From NCBI RefSeq assembly GCF_000214135.1, contig NZ_AFIE01000016.1:1-60636 (forward strand): a DNA stretch of 60,636 nucleotides. The letters run 5' to 3'. Shown here piece after piece: positions 1 to 8,987 of this stretch. The notes under the pieces were generated by a model, which saw nothing but the letters and a program-made list of their open reading frames with translations, searched no databases and was not told the DNA's origin. The stretch is from Acinetobacter sp. P8-3-8. GTDB lineage: Bacteria; Pseudomonadota; Gammaproteobacteria; Pseudomonadales; Moraxellaceae. The position numbers were made by a program, and so were the translations under genes. The first letter of the stretch is position 1. Every line of letters begins with the position of its first letter.

Positions 1-252
1 TATACAGAATTGAAATCTGTGATGATTCGGTATTAATTGGATAACAGCATGCGTAACTCACTCCATTTTATTTTGTTCATGACAAAATTATGAAAGATGG
101 GCAATTTTATGCATACTCATTTTAAGACATTGAAGAATTTATTTTAGATCTAAAAGTTCTTTTGGTTTTGACCTAGAAAATGATGAAGTTGTTGATTTAA
201 TTTTATTTTTTTGTGGTTTTTGATTTTAAATTATTGATTTTAAATGAAAAAT

Positions 253-283
253 AAAAAGCCTAATGAACCTCACTAGGCGTTTC
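253..283 (-). terminator. Terminator downstream of mphX
   Basis: Read on the minus strand, GCCTA and TAGGC arms form a short stem, followed by a T-rich run (TTTTTATTTTT). It lies about 55 bases beyond the mphX stop and would end the mph operon transcript. The rest of positions 1-336 is AT-rich and shows no gene. Confidence 0.6.
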
Positions 284-336
284 TTAATTTATAAGCAATG
301 AATATTATGGATTTTAATCAACTCACATTTAAATGA

Positions 337-1218
337 TTAAAATGCCCAAATAAACTTTAAAAGACCTGTATGACCTTCAGGGCGATTTTCAACATGGGTT
401 TCTTTTAAATACTTTGCTTCGATTGACCAGTTTTTATCCTGATATTGTACAGCAGGGCCGACAGCCAATACTTGCCCGCGCATTCCAATATCTTCACCGT
501 GTTGCTTATCCGACTGCGTTTGTTTAAATGCATAACCCTCAACTGCAATTTTGAAATTATCCGTCAGTTTGTAACCTATACTGTAATCTCCAGCAAAATA
601 TTCTCCAGATTTATAATCGGTATCGTCATTTTCTGTATTGAAACTATAAGAAAGCTTGGTTGAAATATCCAAACCATTTTTTGGAGCATAACTATAAGCA
701 ATGATAGGGCGAACGGTATTGTAGTTTTTACCAATATTGGCGACTAAGGGCTGAAGAGCCGTTGGGTTGTCATATTTTCCAGTGGCTAAGACCACTTCAA
801 TTGCACCAATCCAGTGATGATTACCATGATGCCAACCCATTAATGAGCCTAACATTAAATCACCCAACGCACTGTTGTGGTCAGACATTCCTGCTGCAGT
901 TAATCTTAAATCAACCATAGGTTGTGCTGCATAAAAACCGAGTTGACCACCGAAATAGTTTTGTTCTGTCACCCAGACTAATCGTGGAATGAGTGCATTT
1001 ACATCTAAATGGAAATTAGGTGGTCCTTGATCAAAATGGCCTGCATGATAGTTTTGATAATAGCTCAATAGGTATACGCCGGGCGGTGGTAAAGCACCAG
1101 ACATCATTCCTTCAGCACCTAATGCATAAGAGTCAGCGCCATTTTCTGTCGCAAATGTAATTGTACTAGTGAAACCAAAGCATATTGAAAGTGAAAGTTT
1201 TAAAGCTAAATGTTTCAT
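337..1218 (-). CDS. mphX: MphX-like protein of phenol operon, predicted exported
   Basis: A 293-residue protein of the meta-pathway phenol-degradation family (COG4313-like). It has a classic signal peptide: MKHLALK followed by a hydrophobic stretch and a cleavage site near residue 23 (FA/TENG). The remainder alternates aromatic and polar residues and ends in LLKFIWAF, as in outer-membrane beta-barrels with a C-terminal aromatic. It is last in the mph operon, 142 bases after mphP. In A. calcoaceticus PHEA-2 a same-sized MphX at the same position was reported to reduce MphR-dependent activation of phenol hydroxylase genes. The sequence here looks like an envelope protein, so a role in phenol uptake or an indirect regulatory effect is my inference. 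Confidence 0.8.
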   Translation of the reverse strand: MKHLALKLSLSICFGFTSTITFATENGADSYALGAEGMMSGALPPPGVYLLSYYQNYHAGHFDQGPPNFHLDVNALIPRLVWVTEQNYFGGQLGFYAAQPMVDLRLTAAGMSDHNSALGDLMLGSLMGWHHGNHHWIGAIEVVLATGKYDNPTALQPLVANIGKNYNTVRPIIAYSYAPKNGLDISTKLSYSFNTENDDTDYKSGEYFAGDYSIGYKLTDNFKIAVEGYAFKQTQSDKQHGEDIGMRGQVLAVGPAVQYQDKNWSIEAKYLKETHVENRPEGHTGLLKFIWAF

Positions 1219-1286
1219 AGAAAATCCTTTTCAATGATATTTTTTATTGCACGTTTATACAGCTATAGATTAGGCAATAAGTCTTT

Positions 1287-1320
1287 CCTCGAACAATAGT
1301 GGATGACGTTTTTATGTATC
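1287..1320. repeat. Dispersed repeat, copy 1
   Basis: This segment begins CCTCGAACAAT and continues with TGACGTTT and GTATC. The same blocks occur in the same order and nearly the same spacing at 10588-10620. It sits between mphP and mphX. The function is unknown; it is probably part of a short intergenic repeat family. Confidence 0.45.
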
Positions 1321-1360
1321 CATTTGAGCTTGAGGAATGACTGTATTCGTGGTTTTCGCT

Positions 1361-2422
1361 TTAAATATGTCTGAATAAAGCAGAACGTGATTGCCCAGCA
1401 GCGCCATCGGCTGCACTTAAAAAACGTTCAGTATGAATATCTTTTTCAAATAAACGGCTTTGCATTAATGTGGAAATTGCAGCATCAATCATTGGAGGTG
1501 GGCCACATAAATAAGCTTTGTGTCCACTACATTTATTTTCAAAATAATTGGCTACAGCTTCATGCACATAACCTGTAAAACCAGTCCATTGATCTTCTGG
1601 TTTTGGTGCGTTCAGTGCAGGGATATATCTAAAATTTGGGTATTCTTTGGTTAAATCCTCAAATTTTTCACGGTTATACAATTCGGCTACATCACGGGCA
1701 CCTTGGAATAGGTAAATGGTGCGAGTTTCACCTTGTTCTAGTAAATCGATAATCATTGATTGAGGGCTGGACAGTCCTGATCCACCTGCAATGAAAATGA
1801 CGTTTTGCTCATCAGATTTACGGACAAAAAATTGTCCATAAGGGCCTGAAAGTGCCATTTCATCACCGACTTTTAATTCATTATGGATATAGCTGGTCGC
1901 CGCACCGCCTTCAACTTTACGGACATGTAATTCCACAATACCAATTTCACTAGGTGGATTCGCAATAGAAAAAGCACGAATTCCTTCAATATCGGGGAGT
2001 TGAAGATTGATGTATTGACCTGCTTGAAACTCCATAGGTCGATCAATTTCAAGACGAATACCTTTGATGGTTGGGGACAGGTCTTTAACTTCAATGACTT
2101 TAGCCTGATAGTCTTGTACTAAATAACCTAGAAAGTCTTCGTCTTCATCCACGTCGGCTTCGATGACCATGTCAGATTCTGGTTTACAGCAGCAGGCTAA
2201 GACTTTGTTTTCCTCACGTTCGATATCCATAAGGGCAAATGGTGAAGCATCACCGACATCATAAAAACCATCTGTGACTTGAACTTTGCACGTTCCACAA
2301 GTGCCATGTCCACATGCAAAGGGTAGCCAAACACCTTGACGAAGTGCAGCATCTAAAATGGTTTGATCTTCTTCAACATCAATGGTTGTTCCAATGGGTT
2401 CAATCGTTACTTGATAAGTCAT
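1361..2422 (-). CDS. mphP: Phenol hydroxylase reductase component
   Basis: A 353-residue electron-transfer subunit (DmpP type) that passes electrons from NADH to the diiron hydroxylase. The N-terminal plant-type ferredoxin domain carries CGHGTCGTC plus a downstream cysteine in ACCCKP for a [2Fe-2S] cluster. The middle domain has the flavin motif RAFSIAN, and the C-terminal domain has the nucleotide motif GGSGLS and the terminal YLCGPPPMID. Length matches the family. It starts 11 bases after mphO and is the last catalytic gene of the operon. Confidence 0.95.
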   Translation of the reverse strand: MTYQVTIEPIGTTIDVEEDQTILDAALRQGVWLPFACGHGTCGTCKVQVTDGFYDVGDASPFALMDIEREENKVLACCCKPESDMVIEADVDEDEDFLGYLVQDYQAKVIEVKDLSPTIKGIRLEIDRPMEFQAGQYINLQLPDIEGIRAFSIANPPSEIGIVELHVRKVEGGAATSYIHNELKVGDEMALSGPYGQFFVRKSDEQNVIFIAGGSGLSSPQSMIIDLLEQGETRTIYLFQGARDVAELYNREKFEDLTKEYPNFRYIPALNAPKPEDQWTGFTGYVHEAVANYFENKCSGHKAYLCGPPPMIDAAISTLMQSRLFEKDIHTERFLSAADGAAGQSRSALFRHI

Positions 2423-2433
2423 TTGAACTCTCC

Positions 2434-2796
2434 TTAAACATGAGCATTTTTGAAGCCATTTAAATCTGGCGTTACAAAACGCAGCAAAGATTTATGGTCA
2501 AAACCTAAGTCTTCTAAGGGTTTAGAAAAATCGGCATTTAAAATGTTGCGATTTAAACTAAATTGAACTGTAGACCAATCAATATTTTCAAAATCAGGGT
2601 GTTGTGAAAAACCAGCTGTAATTTGTCCATCGATCAGTTCTTGCAAAGTCTGTTTGGGAGAAACCACAAAAGCATGAGCTGAACAGAAAAGGGTATGATG
2701 ATCCCAACCAATAAATAACAGCATGTTTTCGCCGTAATTCTGTTGTAGATCTAGTGGAGTAAATTGGTAATTTTCAACAATCGCTTTAACAGTCAT
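2434..2796 (-). CDS. mphO: Phenol hydroxylase subunit MphO
   Basis: A 120-residue gamma subunit of the multicomponent phenol hydroxylase (DmpO type). The reading frame is open to 2847, but the ATG at 2796 is preferred: it follows a GAGG ribosome site by about eight bases and gives the usual length of about 119 residues (MTVKAIVENYQFTP...). It lies between mphN and mphP in an unbroken operon. The subunit structurally supports the MphN-MphL core. Confidence 0.9.
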   Translation of the reverse strand: MTVKAIVENYQFTPLDLQQNYGENMLLFIGWDHHTLFCSAHAFVVSPKQTLQELIDGQITAGFSQHPDFENIDWSTVQFSLNRNILNADFSKPLEDLGFDHKSLLRFVTPDLNGFKNAHV

Positions 2797-2898
2797 GACA
2801 TCATTCCTCAAATTTTTTGAATCAATATTCCTTGAGAAGATGCTCACTGTTGCAAGTAAGCATCGTTTCCTTGTTTCTTTATTTATTAATCAGTGATG

Positions 2899-4443
2899 TT
2901 AAGCCGCATGGCCTTTCCATTTTTTCCAACGTTGCTGATCTGGTGAACCTTCAATGTCGAGGTTGTCAGCACCAACATTAAAATTGTAATAATCACGCAA
3001 AATACTTTCTAAATCAGGACCACCACAATTGCCTTGTAAAATCTGATTTACAGGCAGCCAAGCTTGAACATACTTTTCAGGTTCACGTTCGAAAATGTCA
3101 TGGCATCCGTCAGAACAGGTGTGGTAGCGTTCGCCGTTATAAATCGACTCACGATAACTGAACATGGTTTGGTCACCATCCATTTCAGTGAAAGTCATTG
3201 GAATTTGGCAGATTTGGCAGAGTTGAGGTAAGCCTGCGCTGTAGAAGCGTTTGCCTTCTGCTTCCATTTTGCGAGCAAGTTCCCAACGTGGACGGTAGTA
3301 TTTATCAAAGGTGTCTGGGTATTTTGCAGACAACCAATCCATTTCTTCATCGGTTGGAATCCAAGTATGGAATCCCGCTGCATGTCCAAAGTTATAGAAA
3401 ATCCACCATGCTTGATGGGAAACGTGTTCTTTTTCTTTGGTAATCACATCACTATATTTTGGCATGCGAATACCATATCGACTCAAGTCTTTAAATAAGG
3501 CACCACCAGCTTCTTCAAAATAAGTTTCCCATGCTTCTTTCCATGACATCACTTTATTTGGCAGCATGTAATCCATCATCATGCCGACGATTGAAAGCAG
3601 GCGAGTGCCACGCCAGAACCATTTATCAATCCATTCTTGTACGATCGGTACGTTATCTTCATGCTGTTCCAATAGGAACTTCACAATTTCTAAACCAAGT
3701 GTCATGTGGCGTGCTTCATCCGATTGGGCACTAAAACCAAAGGTCACGGTTGCCATATCACCGTTGTAGGCTGCACCTGACATAAATGGTACAAATAATA
3801 AGTTTGTGAGCACATATTCAAAAGCAAAGCTGATTGCTAATAAATATTCAAATGGCCCAGATGAACGTGCATCTTCAAAGAAGGATTTAGGAACAGACAG
3901 ATACCAAACTCGATCATGCATATGTGCCCAATCTTGGAAGCCATCAAAGAATTTGTTGTAATGGCTCATTGCATGAATTTGGGTTTGTACGTGTCGTAAT
4001 TCATCAATAGATTGCATTTGTGAGGCAATTCGTGCGCCAATACCACCGAATTGACGTCCGACATGGGCATAGCCTTGGTAAGCTTGATATTCAAGTGGTG
4101 TAACTGCGGTTAAAAACAGTTTGATCGCATTGATATAGCGCTCATTTGAAACATTCATTTGCCCATTGTTTTGAGCAAAAGCATCGAAAATGGCATACAG
4201 TTTCTTTTCTTTTTCTGCTTGATATTTCCAGTATGCATCCATTGTTAAACGGAAAGGGTCTTCCCATTTAGACCAGTCTGTAATTTTAATGCCTTCAAAC
4301 TCTTCGTAAGGGAAAGCATCTTTGCGATCTGCATAAGAAAATTCCCAGTCTAAATCACGTGTTAAAATACGGTAACGATCTTTGGCATTGAGCTTTTTTG
4401 TAGCTGTTTTTGCTTGATTGGTTTGATTCGCTTGGTTATTCAT
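2899..4443 (-). CDS. mphN: Phenol hydroxylase large (diiron) subunit
   Basis: A 514-residue catalytic oxygenase subunit (DmpN type) that hydroxylates phenol to catechol. Both carboxylate-histidine motifs of bacterial multicomponent monooxygenases are visible: DELRHVQ in the first half and SDEARHM about 100 residues later. The C-terminal part holds CQICQIP and CSDGCHDIF, typical of this subunit. An upstream in-frame ATG at 4485 exists, but AAAGG lies 9 bases before the ATG at 4443 (MNNQANQ), which matches the family length of about 515. Confidence 0.95.
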   Translation of the reverse strand: MNNQANQTNQAKTATKKLNAKDRYRILTRDLDWEFSYADRKDAFPYEEFEGIKITDWSKWEDPFRLTMDAYWKYQAEKEKKLYAIFDAFAQNNGQMNVSNERYINAIKLFLTAVTPLEYQAYQGYAHVGRQFGGIGARIASQMQSIDELRHVQTQIHAMSHYNKFFDGFQDWAHMHDRVWYLSVPKSFFEDARSSGPFEYLLAISFAFEYVLTNLLFVPFMSGAAYNGDMATVTFGFSAQSDEARHMTLGLEIVKFLLEQHEDNVPIVQEWIDKWFWRGTRLLSIVGMMMDYMLPNKVMSWKEAWETYFEEAGGALFKDLSRYGIRMPKYSDVITKEKEHVSHQAWWIFYNFGHAAGFHTWIPTDEEMDWLSAKYPDTFDKYYRPRWELARKMEAEGKRFYSAGLPQLCQICQIPMTFTEMDGDQTMFSYRESIYNGERYHTCSDGCHDIFEREPEKYVQAWLPVNQILQGNCGGPDLESILRDYYNFNVGADNLDIEGSPDQQRWKKWKGHAA

Positions 4444-4524
4444 TCTGATCATCCTTTCATTTGTTTGAAGCGGCCTGCTTCTCATTCTTTTAAACAGTTG
4501 TTTTGGCTAAGCATGAGCAATCAG

Positions 4525-4794
4525 CTAGTTCCATTTCAATGTAAACGTGTCGTCATCTTCATCAACATTGCCACCCAACGTGATCATGTTGAGTTGTAGT
4601 TCTTGAATGTCCCAATCCTGTCCTAATTTTTCGGAAACGGTTTCTGCTCGGATCACCAGTGTTCCTGTGCTTTCAACACGAATCATCGCAGGTAGGTATT
4701 GAATCGTGGCTTCAGGATTGTCTTGTTCGATGGCTTCAATGATGTAACGTGAAGTGTCATTGTCTTGTAGTGCTAAATAAACTTTAGATGTCAT
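4525..4794 (-). CDS. mphM: Phenol hydroxylase effector protein
   Basis: An 89-residue small regulatory/effector subunit (DmpM/MmoB type) without cofactor, which binds the hydroxylase and tunes turnover. It begins MTSKVYLALQ and contains the conserved core RVESTGTLVIRAE. It lies between mphL and mphN with a short gap on each side, as in all known operons of this type. Confidence 0.93.
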   Translation of the reverse strand: MTSKVYLALQDNDTSRYIIEAIEQDNPEATIQYLPAMIRVESTGTLVIRAETVSEKLGQDWDIQELQLNMITLGGNVDEDDDTFTLKWN

Positions 4795-4806
4795 GATGGC
4801 AATTCC

Positions 4807-5808
4807 TTATGCTGCTGAATCAGTTAAATTTAAGCCTGCTTTTTTACTGCGTTCTGCAATAGTGTTCAGGGCTTTGTCGATAGAAGCGTCCGCCAGAACT
4901 GCTTTTGCCCAATTGCTGAAAGCATCTTTGACTTGAGGTAAAAATTCAGCGATCCATGCTTGAATCAGGGCTTTATTTTCTTCTGATTCTGCACCAGCAG
5001 TTTTTAAGACAGAGTCAGACCATTTACGTAAATCTGTCAGACAGTCCTTCATAAATTCAGTAAGAATGGCAATATCACGTCCACCATTTTCAACTAGCCA
5101 TTGGTCAAGTTGACCGAAAACCAACTCTTGTAACATGCTGTCGATAAGTAGGCTTTGTAGAATGTATAATTTGAACCAGTCTTGTTCAGTCAGACTTTGC
5201 TCACAGAGTTTACGTAGAGGTTGCCATGCATCATCATGCATCCATGCATGTTTTGCCTGTTGTAACGATTCACCTGTATTACCATCTAACATCAAACCAA
5301 TACGGGAAATGTATTGCGCCATCCCCAAACGATCCATAGCAGCAAAAATACAGGCTTGGGTAATCACTGTTCCATAGCCATAAGCACTCCCCGACATCAT
5401 GTGTAAATTGGCGGTTTGTTCAACATAGCGGAAGGGTAATAAACCTGTGATAATTTTTTGTTTGACCTCGTCGCTTAGGTTGTCTACTAATTGACGTTTT
5501 TCAAAGAAAGCATAATTACTTTCAGCGGTATCCTGCATGCGGGCACGATGCTGTACATAAGAACCATAATAAAATTGGCGCGGGTCTTTAAAGGCATACC
5601 AGTCTTGCATCGTCAAAGCGGTATGCGTGTGATCATTTAAGGTTTTGTCTGGTTTCCACAATGGGCGATAGTGGAAGTTGGTTGATGCCTGAATATCAAA
5701 ACTGACTTCTTGATAACGAGTAGCAGGCTTAGCACCGAAGCGGCGTTCGATGTAGGCATAAGTTTGGCGAATCGGTTCCAAATTGGATGTTTTAATTTCT
5801 AAAGTCAT
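4807..5808 (-). CDS. mphL: Phenol hydroxylase beta subunit
   Basis: A 333-residue subunit (DmpL type), homologous in fold to MphN but without the diiron motifs; it forms the hydroxylase core with MphN and MphO. The recognisable segment is FHYRPLW followed by ALTMQDWYAFKDPRQFYYG. It is second in the operon, 21 bases after mphK. Confidence 0.94.
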   Translation of the reverse strand: MTLEIKTSNLEPIRQTYAYIERRFGAKPATRYQEVSFDIQASTNFHYRPLWKPDKTLNDHTHTALTMQDWYAFKDPRQFYYGSYVQHRARMQDTAESNYAFFEKRQLVDNLSDEVKQKIITGLLPFRYVEQTANLHMMSGSAYGYGTVITQACIFAAMDRLGMAQYISRIGLMLDGNTGESLQQAKHAWMHDDAWQPLRKLCEQSLTEQDWFKLYILQSLLIDSMLQELVFGQLDQWLVENGGRDIAILTEFMKDCLTDLRKWSDSVLKTAGAESEENKALIQAWIAEFLPQVKDAFSNWAKAVLADASIDKALNTIAERSKKAGLNLTDSAA

Positions 5809-5829
5809 TACACAGTCTCCATGTCTACA

Positions 5830-6120
5830 TTAAGTCTGATCATCTTGATCGGTAGGTTTACGGGTATTATTCAAAATGGTTGGTTCAATGCCATAACGCC
5901 ATTTATCTTCTTGCGCATCATTCCAAGCTTGTTGTTCTGCTGTCATTTCAATGACATGGTTCACTTCACAAAAATGTTGAAAGGCTTGTTGGGGAAGTAC
6001 CAATTCAACAAAAAGCGTCGGGTCATGAATCGCAAAATCAAATTCGACAAATTTGGCGTCACGATCACCTGTAATACGGATATATTTGGTTAGTTGCTTA
6101 TCATGTTCGGTATCAACCAT
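5830..6120 (-). CDS. mphK: Phenol hydroxylase assembly protein
   Basis: A 96-residue protein of the DmpK type, needed for assembly of active hydroxylase but not part of the catalytic complex. Landmarks are RITGDRDAKFVEFDF and the C-terminal RYGIEPTILNN. The start follows AAAAGGA. It is the first gene of the operon, about 63 bases downstream of the start expected from the sigma-54 promoter. Confidence 0.9.
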   Translation of the reverse strand: MVDTEHDKQLTKYIRITGDRDAKFVEFDFAIHDPTLFVELVLPQQAFQHFCEVNHVIEMTAEQQAWNDAQEDKWRYGIEPTILNNTRKPTDQDDQT

Positions 6121-6194
6121 TTCACTATCCTTTTAATCAATATCGAATGCATTTCGATAAGAGCTTCATGCTCAGTGATGGATGTATTATGTAT

Positions 6195-6210
6195 TCCAAA
6201 ATGCATGCCA
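6195..6210 (-). promoter_or_regulatory. Sigma-54 (-24/-12) promoter of mphKLMNOPX
   Basis: The minus strand reads TGGCATG, four bases, then TTGGA. The spacing matches the sigma-54 consensus TGGCACG-N4-TTGCA. The -24 GG is intact and the -12 GC is GG, one notable mismatch. It faces mphK and is paired with the two activator palindromes upstream, as expected for an MopR/DmpR-controlled operon. Confidence 0.75.
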
Positions 6211-6283
6211 ACTTTTTAAAAACAATAAAATACATGCACTTATGTTTTTTTCGTTTTAAGGATATGTGTTGTTCGCTATAAAC

Positions 6284-6301
6284 TTTCATGAAATGATGAA
6301 G
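6284..6301. promoter_or_regulatory. MphR upstream activating site, proximal
   Basis: TTTCATGAAATGATGAAG is an imperfect copy of the palindrome at 6317-6334. Its centre is about 82 bases beyond the -24 element, in the range normal for enhancer sites of the XylR/DmpR class. Confidence 0.7.
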
Positions 6302-6316
6302 CTATGGATGAGCGTG

Positions 6317-6334
6317 TTTCATCAAATGATGAAA
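6317..6334. promoter_or_regulatory. MphR upstream activating site, distal
   Basis: TTTCATCAAATGATGAAA is a perfect palindrome apart from its two central bases. It lies 33 bases (about three helical turns) from the proximal copy, so both sites face the same side of the DNA, fitting cooperative binding of an AAA+ activator. Confidence 0.75.
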
Positions 6335-6533
6335 AATCGGTTTTTGAAGAAAAATAATGACTGGATATTGAATAAAGATTGGAAATATTCAAGTATTTGA
6401 TATGTAGAAAAAAATAATTAACATATCTCAAAGGTATAAAAATATAAGAATAAGGTAGGGAGGCTTTTTAACTGGATTTAGGTAATATGAGATTTTGTAT
6501 GATTCACAAAACATATAGCCAAGGATGGATATT

Positions 6534-8213
6534 ATGCCCCAAGCCAAAGATGTGAAGGTATATAAGCGGATACTTGAACAGAATAAAGATATTCAGGATT
6601 TACTGGATAAAATCATCTTTGATACTCAGCATGGGCAAATCTGGTTTGATGAAAATCGAATGTTACTGATGCATACCAGTATTTTAGGTTTTTTAAGAAA
6701 AGATCTTTTTCAAATGTTAGGGTTAGAACGTACCAAACATTTTTTTATTCGCTGTGGCTATCAGGCAGGTATGCGTGATGCAGAGGTGACTTCAAAACTT
6801 CGACCCAATTTAAATGAAACAGAAGCTTTTATGGCGGGGCCACAAATGCATGGCATACGTGGAATGGTACAAGTTGATGTTAATGAATTACATTTGAGTC
6901 ATGATTTAAAACAATTTTATGCGGATTTTAATTGGTTCAATTCATTTGAAGCGGAGGTACATTTAAGTGAGTTTGGTTCATCCGATGAGCCGTCGTGCTG
7001 GATGCTTTTAGGATATGCATGTGGTTATAGTAGCTTTGTCATGGGGCAAACCATTATTTACCAAGAAACGCATTGTGTTGCTCAAGGGGATGATCATTGT
7101 CGCATTATTGGAAAACCACTGAGTGAGTGGGAAAATGCAGATGAATTGATTCGATTTATGTCACCTGATCCAATTTCTGATGAAATTATCGCCTTACAAT
7201 CTGAATTGAATGAATTAAAGAAAAATATTTACACGCATGCTGAAAATGATTACACCATGTTCAATTCAGTCGGGGAGTCTGCTGCTTATCGTCAAGTTTG
7301 TGATCTGTTGAAAAAAGCTGCAGGCAGTAAAGTCGCTGTTTTATTGCAAGGTGAAACAGGCGTAGGTAAAGAAGCTTTTGCACGTGGGATTCATAATGGC
7401 AGCCAACGAAAAGAACAACCTTTTGTTGCGGTAAACTGTGCGAGTATTCCACCTGATTTAATTGAATCTGAGCTCTTTGGTGTAGAAAAAGGAGCATTTA
7501 CAGGTGCAACTCAATCGCGAATGGGGAAATTTGAACGTGCACATGGCGGAACTATTTTTTTAGATGAAGTTGTTGAACTATCACCAAGGGCACAGGCTGC
7601 ATTATTACGCATGCTACAAGAGGGAGAATTCGAGCGTGTTGGCGATTTCCGTACACGTCAAGTTGATGTCAGAATCGTTGCAGCGACGAATGAAGATTTG
7701 GAGCAAGCTGTTCAAAATGGAAAGTTTAGAGCAGATTTATATTATCGGCTTAATATTTTCCCAGTGATTATTCCACCTTTGCGAGAGCGTAGAGAAGATA
7801 TTCCATTGCTCATTAACCATTTTCTAGCAAGGTTTGAAAATATGTATGATAAAACCTTAAAAGGATTGAGTGATAAAGCTAAAAATTTTGTGATGAACTA
7901 TGATTGGCCTGGAAATATTCGTGAACTAGAAAATTTATTAGAACGAGCTACTTTGTTAACGGATCATCAGCAGGAAATTAAGTTGCATAGTTTATTTCCA
8001 CAACTTAAGCAAGATTCTGAAGAAACACCGAAAACATTCAATTTAGATGTGCTTTTACAAGATGGTTTTAGTTTAGATGAGCATGAAAATCAATTGATTT
8101 CAAATGCCATGCAAAAAGCCAGTAATAATATTTCTGAGGCAGCTCGTTTATTGGGAATCAGTCGTGCAGCTTTAGATTATCGTTTAAAAAAGCAGGCGAT
8201 TAAGACCAAATAA
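6534..8213 (+). CDS. mphR: Sigma-54-dependent phenol-responsive activator
   Basis: A 559-residue XylR/DmpR/MopR-family activator. The N-terminal V4R sensor domain has, counted from this start, H106 and W134 (phenol pocket in MopR) and C155, E178, C181 and C189 (zinc site in MopR), so the effector should be phenol. The AAA+ domain has Walker A GETGVGKE and the sigma-54 contact loop GAFTGA. The C-terminal Fis-type helix-turn-helix is SEAARLLGISRAALDYRLKK. An in-frame ATG at 6525 overlaps the AAGGA ribosome site; the ATG at 6534 is correctly spaced and reproduces MopR numbering exactly. Confidence 0.95.
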   Translation: MPQAKDVKVYKRILEQNKDIQDLLDKIIFDTQHGQIWFDENRMLLMHTSILGFLRKDLFQMLGLERTKHFFIRCGYQAGMRDAEVTSKLRPNLNETEAFMAGPQMHGIRGMVQVDVNELHLSHDLKQFYADFNWFNSFEAEVHLSEFGSSDEPSCWMLLGYACGYSSFVMGQTIIYQETHCVAQGDDHCRIIGKPLSEWENADELIRFMSPDPISDEIIALQSELNELKKNIYTHAENDYTMFNSVGESAAYRQVCDLLKKAAGSKVAVLLQGETGVGKEAFARGIHNGSQRKEQPFVAVNCASIPPDLIESELFGVEKGAFTGATQSRMGKFERAHGGTIFLDEVVELSPRAQAALLRMLQEGEFERVGDFRTRQVDVRIVAATNEDLEQAVQNGKFRADLYYRLNIFPVIIPPLRERREDIPLLINHFLARFENMYDKTLKGLSDKAKNFVMNYDWPGNIRELENLLERATLLTDHQQEIKLHSLFPQLKQDSEETPKTFNLDVLLQDGFSLDEHENQLISNAMQKASNNISEAARLLGISRAALDYRLKKQAIKTK

Positions 8214-8362
8214 CGGTGTCGCTGTATCGAGTATTTTGTATTGTATAAATATTTGTAATTTTAATTTTTAAATTAATGAATTTTATTAATATTTAACTCC
8301 TCAATTTGCTCATAATACGTAGATGTTTTAAATGACAAATTGTATAAATATTGAAGAAAAGA

Positions 8363-8390
8363 TTGACCTTTAAAATAATTGCTTTAAATT
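8363..8390 (+). promoter_or_regulatory. Putative sigma-70 promoter of the fluoride operon
   Basis: TTGACC, 16 bases, then TAAATT, a few bases before the riboswitch aptamer. The -35 is good and the -10 weak; the position is what makes it credible. Confidence 0.4.
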
Positions 8391-8401
8391 AATACACTAA
8401 A

Positions 8402-8499
8402 GGAGATGGCTATCCTCCTTCTACAAACCGCCAATATTGGCTGATGATACCTACGTAACCCTTATGCAGAGGGTGCGTAGTCGTGCGCTCTGCTTCTTT
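8402..8499 (+). ncRNA. Fluoride (crcB) riboswitch with terminator platform
   Basis: The conserved aptamer blocks occur in order: GGAGATGG (8402-8409), CCTCC (8414-8418), AAACCGCC (8425-8432) and GGCTGATGATACCTACG (8439-8455). Two mutually exclusive hairpins follow. CTACG/CGTAG with inner ACCCT/AGGGT spans 8451-8480. GCAGAG/CTCTGC spans 8466-8493 and is followed by a T-rich run, so it looks like a terminator. I infer that fluoride binding favours read-through into crcB. Confidence 0.9.
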
Positions 8500-8591
8500 G
8501 TTTATTGGAGTGCAATATCATGATTTACCAAATAAAAATTCAAATTACCATTTACTCTTTCTTTTCCTCAAAATTGTAATGGGGAAAAATC

Positions 8592-8972
8592 ATGTATTAC
8601 TCTCTTTTATCCATAGCGTTAGGTTCTGTACTCGGTGCATGGCTCCGTTGGGGAATCGGTCTTAAATTTAATCAAGTATTTGAAAATATTCCTTTTGGAA
8701 CAGTGCTGGTGAATTTAATGGGCGCTTTTATCATTGGTTTTGCAGTCGCATTTTTTTCCAATAGTTCTCTCAGTCCAAATTATAAATTATTTGTAGTCAC
8801 GGGTTTTTGTGGTGCATTAACGACCTTTTCGACCTTTTCGCTCGAAGTTGTTGAATTATTGCAAAATGGCAAAATTGATTATGCAATTTTTACAATCGTA
8901 ATCCATGTAGTCGGTTCGCTTATCTTTACAGGACTGGGCATTTACAGCTATCAATTGGTTACGACGGGTTAA
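8592..8972 (+). CDS. crcB: Fluoride channel CrcB/Fluc
   Basis: A 126-residue membrane protein with four hydrophobic helices that works as a dual-topology dimer exporting fluoride. Family landmarks are the early GAWLRWGIG, GTVLVNLMGAF with its pore asparagine, and GFCGALTTFSTFS with the Phe/Thr track and central sodium-site region. GGGGA precedes the ATG by several bases. It is first in an operon directly behind the fluoride riboswitch, which fixes its role. Confidence 0.96.
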   Translation: MYYSLLSIALGSVLGAWLRWGIGLKFNQVFENIPFGTVLVNLMGAFIIGFAVAFFSNSSLSPNYKLFVVTGFCGALTTFSTFSLEVVELLQNGKIDYAIFTIVIHVVGSLIFTGLGIYSYQLVTTG

Positions 8973-8987
8973 ATTTGGAGAAATAAA

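Noticed and set aside
1873-2094. Antisense and alternate-frame ORFs within mphP and many other genes
   Set aside because: They lie inside well-supported genes, lack ribosome sites and show no family features.
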